A stretch of DNA of 64,000 nucleotides from JACVRW01 sp963811055 (GTDB taxonomy: Bacteria; Actinomycetota; Thermoleophilia; Solirubrobacterales; Thermoleophilaceae). Below, piece after piece: positions 56,909 to 64,000 of this stretch; the stretch's first letter is position 1, and each line of letters starts with the position of its first letter. Below the pieces are notes generated by a model. The model ran no database searches and was not told the DNA's origin. It saw nothing but the letters and a program-made list of their open reading frames with translations. The position numbers were made by a program, and so were the translations under genes. The stretch covers positions 496,001 to 560,000 of the forward strand of contig CAWEPQ010000019.1 of the NCBI GenBank assembly GCA_963811055.1. The letters are read 5' to 3'.

Positions 56909-58156
56909 TTAGCCGCGTGCGCCGCGGCTCTGGCCACGTGCGATCAGCCTTGCGGACTCTCGCTGGGCGACCACGGCGCCGAGCACGCCCAGCACGGCGA
57001 GTCCGGTCAGCTCGGTCGGCAGGAGTGCCACGACCATCACCAGGCCCACGACGGGGTTGGTCATCGCCGCGAGGATGCCGGCGATGGCCCCGATCATCGC
57101 GCCCGGCCCGGCGAGGTCTTCGGCGACGGTGCCGACGAGCAGGGTCATCGCCACGCCGCCGTAAATCGTCGGGAAGATGAGCCCGCCGCGGTAGCCGATC
57201 GACATCGACCAGACGGTCACCAAGAGCTTCACCACGATCAGGCCGGCGAACACGAGCGCTCCCTCGTCGGCCTGGTCGCGCAGGAGGATGCCGATGCCCT
57301 CGCTCCCGCTGAACTGCACCGACTCGCCGCCCGCGAGGTAGAGGCCGCCGAGCACCGCTCCGAACATGGTGGCGGATACGGGCCAGGCCGAGGTTCCATC
57401 GATGCGCTCGGCGACCTTGCCGGAGTGGACGAGCACCCACCTGAGCAGGACGGCCACCCCCATCCCGATTGCGCCGAGCACGAAGGCCGTGAAGAAGTCG
57501 TCGAGTTGGAGGTCCTCGGCCGCGGGGATCGAGCCCCAGCCCTCGGCCGATCCCTGGACCGCATAGAGCGTGCCGTATGCGGCGAGGCCCGCGGCTACCG
57601 GAGGCAGCGCGGTGGCGAGCGTCAGCTTCTTCTCGCGGAGCAGGAGCAGCAGCGGAATCAGAGCCGCCACCACCGACCCCAGGAAGGCCACCAGCAGAGC
57701 GCCCACGCTCGAGACCACGAGGAGCCTGGCGGCATCGGTCTGTCCCGCGCGCGCCGCCAGCCAGCTGCCGAGCCCGGTGGACACGGCCACCAGAGAAGCC
57801 TCGGGACCCAGCGACGCGCCGGCCACGAGGCTGGCCGCGCCGATCACGAGGATCAGCGCGATGCCGTCCAGCGTGGCCGGCTGGGCCTCGTCCTCCGCGG
57901 CAAGTGGATCGACGTGCGGCGGCGCCATGCGCGGCTGGCGGGTGGCCCGGACCAGAAGCGAGAAGAGGAGGCTGAGGACGATGGCCAGGGGCAGCACCCG
58001 CCAGCGGACCTCGTCGCTGTTCACCAGGTCGTTCCAGATGTAGTCGGTGCCGTGATGGACGACCCACTCGAAGCCCATGAACACCAGCGCGTTGAGCACG
58101 CCGATCAGCGCGGCGCAGACCACGAGCCCCCAGCGGGTGCGCAGCGCCGCTCTCAT
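56909..58156 (-). CDS. CLC-type chloride channel/antiporter, second copy
   Basis: 415 residues, about ten helices. Motif one is ASLGPEASLVAVSTGLGSWL. Motif two is GALLVAFLGSVVAALIPLLLLL, shorter than usual. Motif three is SIGYRGGLIFPTIYGGVAMTLLVG. No CBS domain. ATG 58156 overlaps the PHP stop (ATGA), so it is translated with the PHP gene. It is only distantly similar to the CLC at 27485 and has no TCACCC box of its own. Confidence 0.86.
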   Translation of the reverse strand: MRAALRTRWGLVVCAALIGVLNALVFMGFEWVVHHGTDYIWNDLVNSDEVRWRVLPLAIVLSLLFSLLVRATRQPRMAPPHVDPLAAEDEAQPATLDGIALILVIGAASLVAGASLGPEASLVAVSTGLGSWLAARAGQTDAARLLVVSSVGALLVAFLGSVVAALIPLLLLLREKKLTLATALPPVAAGLAAYGTLYAVQGSAEGWGSIPAAEDLQLDDFFTAFVLGAIGMGVAVLLRWVLVHSGKVAERIDGTSAWPVSATMFGAVLGGLYLAGGESVQFSGSEGIGILLRDQADEGALVFAGLIVVKLLVTVWSMSIGYRGGLIFPTIYGGVAMTLLVGTVAEDLAGPGAMIGAIAGILAAMTNPVVGLVMVVALLPTELTGLAVLGVLGAVVAQRESARLIARGQSRGARG

Positions 58157-59187
58157 CGCAGGTAGATGGGATTGGAGACGATCCACGTGCGCGCGCGCCC
58201 GTGGGCGCGGCGCCGGACCTCCACACGGTAGACGCCCGGCTCGCGCACGTCATGGGCCAGCTCGGTGGCCGCGTCGGCGGTCGCTACCGGCGCGCCGTCG
58301 CACAGCAGGCGCAGGTCAGCCGGCGCGGGCACCGTGGCGCGCAGCGTGTGCTCGCCGGCCGCGGCCTCCGAGCCCATCTCGATCGCGCCCGCGGAGAACG
58401 CGAAGCCGCGCGGCGGGCCGAGCGAGTCCATCGCCAGGTAGCAGCGTCCGTCGCGCAGCGCCGAGTACACCTGGCCGCGATCGTGCTCGAGCTCCCGCGT
58501 CGGCTGCTCGCGGCAGAGCACGTGGGTGCGGAGATAGCGGAAGGAGCGGTGATAGGCCATCAGCCGCAGCGGCACGAACGGACCGACGCGCTTGCCGATC
58601 TGATGGGCGTCCAGACCGCCGATGGCCACCACGCGCCGGCGGCGGCAGAGGCGGTCCCACTCGCTCATGTTGCGCTCGGGCGGATGGTCGAGCGCGCGGC
58701 CGGGCGCGACCACGAAGCGCAGCGCCTCGGGGAGGCTCTCGAACGTCTCCGCCGTGTCGGTCACGAAGCTCCACAGCTCGATGCCGTGAAGCGCGTCGGA
58801 GTCGAGCGCGGCGAACGGCATCCCGTCGCCGGCGCGCTTGAAGCGCCGCGAACCGCGGGAGAAGGGGTGGGCGGCGAATCCCAGGCCGCCGGCTGCCCGG
58901 ATCGCCCGCAGGATGCCCTCAGCGTCGAGGCTGTTGTCGATCTCGGTGTCCACGCCGAAGGCCAGGCAGTGGTCGCGCCGCGGGGGTGAGACCTCCTCGC
59001 CCACCAGGAGGAGCACGTCATCGTGCCAGCCCTCGTGTCCCTGGCGCCTGGCCTCGAGCGTGTCGTGGTCGGTGAGCATCACCACGTCGGTGCCGGCGCG
59101 GCGACCGGCCCGGATGATCTGGCGCACGGTGCCGGTGCCGTCGGAGTGGAGCGAATGCAGGTGGATCACGCAGGCCAGGTCGTGCAC
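58153..59187 (-). CDS. PHP-domain metal-dependent phosphoesterase-like protein
   Basis: 344 residues. CVIHLHSLHSDGTGTVRQIIRAGRRAGTDVVMLTDHDTLEA is the PHP start with the metal-binding His and Asp residues. Later ligands are VGEEVSPP, FAAHPFSRGS and AIGGLDAHQIG. The last 90 residues are a beta-rich add-on (LRLLCDGAPVATADA). Substrate unknown. GTG 59187 is leaderless with TAGCGT at -13 to -8. Divergent from acnA, with only 46 bases between start codons. Confidence 0.84.
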   Translation of the reverse strand: MHDLACVIHLHSLHSDGTGTVRQIIRAGRRAGTDVVMLTDHDTLEARRQGHEGWHDDVLLLVGEEVSPPRRDHCLAFGVDTEIDNSLDAEGILRAIRAAGGLGFAAHPFSRGSRRFKRAGDGMPFAALDSDALHGIELWSFVTDTAETFESLPEALRFVVAPGRALDHPPERNMSEWDRLCRRRRVVAIGGLDAHQIGKRVGPFVPLRLMAYHRSFRYLRTHVLCREQPTRELEHDRGQVYSALRDGRCYLAMDSLGPPRGFAFSAGAIEMGSEAAAGEHTLRATVPAPADLRLLCDGAPVATADAATELAHDVREPGVYRVEVRRRAHGRARTWIVSNPIYLR

Positions 59188-59194
59188 CGGCGCA

Positions 59195-59200
59195 ACGCTA
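59195..59200 (-). promoter_or_regulatory. -10 element of a leaderless promoter for the PHP gene
   Basis: TAGCGT on the minus strand, 8-13 bases before GTG 59187. Confidence 0.5.
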
Positions 59201-59220
59201 TCCGGGGCAGGGGCCGTCGA

Positions 59221-59226
59221 TAGGGT
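59221..59226 (+). promoter_or_regulatory. -10 element of a leaderless promoter for acnA
   Basis: TAGGGT lies 8-13 bases before GTG 59234, identical in sequence and spacing to the ZIP gene promoter at 51950. Confidence 0.5.
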
Positions 59227-59233
59227 TGAAGCC

Positions 59234-62003
<2,770 letters not shown>

Positions 62004-62017
<14 letters not shown>

Positions 62018-62420
62018 CCGGATCCGCCACCACGAGCTCTGCTTCGGCTGCGGCCAGGCCAACCTGTTCGGCCTCCAGCTCGAGGTGGAGCCCGACGGCC
62101 GCGGCGGGGTGAGCGGGCGCTTCTTCGTGAAGCAGGACCACCAGGGCCCGCCCGGCTACGCGCACGGCGGCGTGCTCACCGCGGCGCTGGACGAGGCCAT
62201 GGCGCTGCTGGTGCATCACGAGCGCCGGCACGCGCTCACGGTGCGCCTCGAGGTCGGCCTGCTGGCGCCCGCGCCCGTCGGAGCGTTCGTGGACGTGCAT
62301 GCCTGGCTCGAGTCGGAGGAGGGCAGGCGCCTCGGGTTGGCCGCCACCGCCTCGGTGGAGGGCAGCGAGGTGGCCCGCGCCAGCGGCACCTTCGTGCGGG
62401 TCGGCGACCTGCCTCGCTAG
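62004..62420 (+). CDS. PaaI-like hotdog thioesterase
   Basis: 138 residues, single hotdog domain. HHELCFGCGQANLFGLQLEVEPDG opens it (Cys-rich N-terminal of this group). GPPGYAHGGVLTAALDEAMALLVHH is the PaaI/4HBT signature with the His-Gly-Gly and the catalytic acid. It would hydrolyse an acyl-CoA. GTG 62004 lies inside the acnA end; the next gene starts at or just after its stop. Substrate unknown. Confidence 0.84.
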
Positions 62421-62440
62421 TGGGGGATACTCGCCCGGCG

Positions 62441-63028
62441 ATGTCGCAGGCGAGTGCCGAGGTCGTGCGCCAACCGCTCCGGCGCAGCGGGCGGTCCGGT
62501 CGCACGCTCGATCAGCGGCTCGCACTGCGCTTTCCGGGGCTCTCCGCCGCCAACGCCCGGATGATCGACAGGTTGCCGCCCGGCTCGCGAGTGCGCATGG
62601 CGGCCGTCGCGCGCCTCGCCCGACTCGCCCTCGAAGCGTTCAACCGCCGCGATCTGGACGCGGCAATGGCGGGCGCCCACCCGGAGTTCGAGTACCACCC
62701 GAACCGTGACTGGGTCGATGCGGGGCTCGTGGAGGCCACCTACCGCGGTCGAGAGGGCTATCGACGATATGTCGCCACCGTGGACGAGGTCTGGGGCGGA
62801 GAGAACTACCTGACCCCGGACGAGGTGGTGGACCTCGGCGATCGCCTGGTGATGCTCGCCACCGGCAACATGCGCGCTCAGGCGAGCGGTGTGCAGCTCA
62901 CCGAGGCGTTCGCCCTCGTGGTGACCCTGAAGAACGGGCGGGCGATCCGCCTCCAGGAGTACTACGACCACGGCAAGGCGCTCGAGTCCGTGGGCCTTTG
63001 GGCGGAATCGAGACCAACCTTAAGCTGA
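62441..63028 (+). CDS. SnoaL-like (NTF2-fold) protein
   Basis: 195 residues. The first 60 are basic and helical (RQPLRRSGRSGRTLDQRLALRF). Then a SnoaL-like domain: RLALEAFNRRDLDAAMAGAHPEFEYHPNRDWVDAG, TYRGREGYRRYV, and ALVVTLKNGRAIRLQEYYDHGKALESVGL. The fold covers cyclases, isomerases and binding proteins, so no function can be named. Start ATG 62441 with GATACT upstream; GTG 62420, overlapping the thioesterase stop, is the alternative. The stop codon lies in a long hairpin. Confidence 0.75.
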   Translation: MSQASAEVVRQPLRRSGRSGRTLDQRLALRFPGLSAANARMIDRLPPGSRVRMAAVARLARLALEAFNRRDLDAAMAGAHPEFEYHPNRDWVDAGLVEATYRGREGYRRYVATVDEVWGGENYLTPDEVVDLGDRLVMLATGNMRAQASGVQLTEAFALVVTLKNGRAIRLQEYYDHGKALESVGLWAESRPTLS

Positions 63029-63053
63029 ATAATTCAGCATAAGTCGGGTCTCG
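63009..63053. terminator. Long AT-rich stem-loop at the end of the SnoaL gene
   Basis: CTTAAGCTGAAT (63019-63030) pairs with ATTCAGCATAAG (63032-63043) with one mismatch, and CGAGACC (63009-63015) pairs with GGTCTCG (63047-63053). It sits between convergent genes, fitting a two-way terminator, but no T-run follows. The AT-rich core, rare in this DNA, also resembles MarR-type operators. Confidence 0.5.
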
Positions 63054-63137
63054 TCGCGATTCGGGGACGCCAGCCCCCTAGGGCGCCCGCTCCAGCACCG
63101 CTCGCGCTCCGGGCCCTCGGCTTCGCGGGCCACGTAG

Positions 63138-63518
63138 TCACCGGACCGCCCGCGCGGCGCCAGGAAGGACACCCCGCGGGTTCGCGCGCACGTTGTGGAG
63201 CCAGGCCGGGTGCTTGGGGGAGCCCGCCTTCGAGGCGATCAGGACGATGCGGTCCTCGTCGACGACGTACAGGAGCGGGATCGGCCGCGGCTCGCCGCTC
63301 TTCGCCCCGATGGTCTCGAGCAGTCCCACCTGCTGGCCGATCGTGCTGATCCGGCCGCGCGAAAGAGGCAGCAGAACGCGGTCCACGGGCATCGCCACAT
63401 TGAGGAAGTACCACCCTCCGGCCTTGGACCGCGCGAAGTTCTCGAGCGGGCGCTCGTACCACCGGAGATGCCGCCGGCGCTCAGCCACGGATGCGCAGCC
63501 TATTGCCACGGGTAACAA
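63138..63518 (-). pseudogene. Deazaflavin-dependent nitroreductase-like protein, frameshifted and shortened
   Basis: 126 codons in the present frame. FLNVAMPVDRVLLPLSRGRISTIGQQVGLLETIGAKSGEPRPIPLLYVVDEDRIVLIASKAGSPKHPAWLHNVRANP is a good DUF385 / Ddn-type domain. At a GGGG run (63172-63175) the frame is lost and ends in GVLPGAARAVR. Removing one G restores VSFLAPRGRSGDYVAREAEGPERERCW, which is family-like. Beyond that the usual C terminus (about 25-30 residues) is not found. Possible starts are TTG 63518 or GTG 63488. Either a decayed gene or a sequencing error plus divergence. Confidence 0.65.
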
Positions 63519-63529
63519 TCCATGTAGCG

Positions 63530-64000
63530 ATGGCAGAGAACCTCACACGCCAGATCCTTGCCGACCACCTGGTGGAGGGCGATCTGCGCCCCGGCGCGCC
63601 GATAGCGCTGCGCGTGGACCAGACGCTTCTCCAGGACGCCACCGGCACCATGGCGCTGATGCAGTTCGAGCAGCTGGACGTGCCGCGCGTCAAGGTCGAG
63701 CGCGCCGTGCAGTACGTGGATCACAACGTGATCCAGCTCGACTACAAGAACCCGGACGACCACCGGATGCTCCAGGCGCTCTGCCGCCGCTTCGGGATTC
63801 ACTTCTCGCGCCCCGGCAACGGCATCTGCCACTACGTGCACATCGAGCGCTTCGCCCGCCCCGGCGGCATCCTCGTGGGGGCCGATTCGCACACCACCAC
63901 GAGCGGGGCGCTCGGGATGATCGCGATCGGCGCCGGCGGGCTCGACGTGGCGGTGGCCATGGGCGGCCACCCCTACGAGATCGCCTGTCCTGAGGTGGTG
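63530..64000 (+). CDS. Aconitate hydratase, second type (N-terminal part, runs off the window)
   Basis: 157 codons are present without a stop. MAENLTRQILADHLVEG, GAPIALRVDQTLLQDATGTMALMQFEQL, the His-containing YVDHNVIQLDYKNPDDH, GIHFSRPGNGICHYVHIERFARPGGILVGADSHTTTSGALGMIAIGAGGLDVAVAMGG are those of the shorter aconitase group related to mitochondrial aconitase and isopropylmalate isomerase large subunits. The sequence differs strongly from acnA 1.5 kb upstream. ATG 63530 is 11 bases from the start of the divergent nitroreductase. Homoaconitase or a related dehydratase cannot be excluded. Confidence 0.85.
   Translation, partial: MAENLTRQILADHLVEGDLRPGAPIALRVDQTLLQDATGTMALMQFEQLDVPRVKVERAVQYVDHNVIQLDYKNPDDHRMLQALCRRFGIHFSRPGNGICHYVHIERFARPGGILVGADSHTTTSGALGMIAIGAGGLDVAVAMGGHPYEIACPEVV

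Noticed and set aside
55212..58253. 1013-codon open frame on the minus strand
   Set aside because: Only the part from ATG 56876 codes for the GGDEF/HD-GYP protein. The upstream part is a shadow of the second CLC gene in another frame, with Arg/Ala/Gly-rich composition and no family motif.

Overview
The window is about 70% G+C, almost fully coding, and reads as chromosome of an actinobacterium. Many genes are leaderless with TANNNT-type -10 elements 7-13 bases before the start codon. The gene set (DUF4239, DUF6325, SHOCT, DUF7144, LURP-one-related, a deazaflavin-type nitroreductase and an AcnA with an FPASDPP linker) fits the Thermoleophilia/Solirubrobacterales branch. That placement is inference. 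I see no tRNA, rRNA, CRISPR array, insertion sequence or phage module, and no gene-free stretch longer than 300 bases.

Layout. 1-6.6 kb: end of an unidentified gene, a UPF0104 membrane protein, thioredoxin reductase, an aldonolactone oxidase, a PLP aldolase-like enzyme, a RhtA-like exporter and a K+ channel. 6.5-14.2 kb: a CYTH-like protein divergent from a six-gene operon (LURP-one, MFS, HerA-like ATPase, MFS, DUF4239, formylglycine-generating enzyme). 14.2-18.8 kb: DUF6325, SHOCT, PLDc_N, glutamate decarboxylase, aldose epimerase and a second DUF4239 protein. 18.8-27.4 kb (minus strand): zwf, GH15 hydrolase, GMC oxidoreductase, ndh, cydA and cydB, each overlapping the next. 27.5-32.7 kb (plus strand): CLC, PLDc_N-SHOCT, DUF6325-like, YihY and a holin-phosphodiesterase fusion. 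32.7-41.6 kb: AI-2E-type transporter, glutamine amidotransferase, a coiled-coil membrane protein, arylsulfatase, cupredoxin lipoprotein, RDD and other membrane proteins. 41.6-52 kb: regulators (two giant MalT/LuxR proteins, a histidine kinase with trailing PAS domains, two response regulators). 52-64 kb: ZIP transporter, DUF7144, metallo-beta-lactamase-fold protein, PH domain, HdeD, a GGDEF/HD-GYP protein, a second CLC, PHP, AcnA, thioesterase, SnoaL, a broken nitroreductase and a second, different aconitase that runs off the end.

The main observation is a 17-base palindrome, TCACCC-N5-GGGTGA, present nine times and only in promoter positions. A NANNNT -10 element lies 31-33 bases from its centre for 11 of 13 downstream genes. 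For seven of these genes the centre is 43-46 bases from the start codon, as expected for an activator acting on leaderless promoters. The boxes link the LURP-one/FGE operon, DUF6325-SHOCT, aldose epimerase, the zwf-to-cydB operon, the CLC operon, the amidotransferase, sulfatase, cupredoxin, DUF7144, HdeD and a 72-residue protein. I read this as a multi-operon envelope, ion, acid and redox stress regulon. Its regulator is not identified.

Functionally, the FGE operon and the sulfatase form an enzyme-substrate pair. The zwf-cydB operon could carry electrons from trehalose or glucose to oxygen. The CLC, K+ channel, HdeD and glutamate decarboxylase genes point to ion and acid homeostasis. An unusual number of families occur exactly twice in the window.
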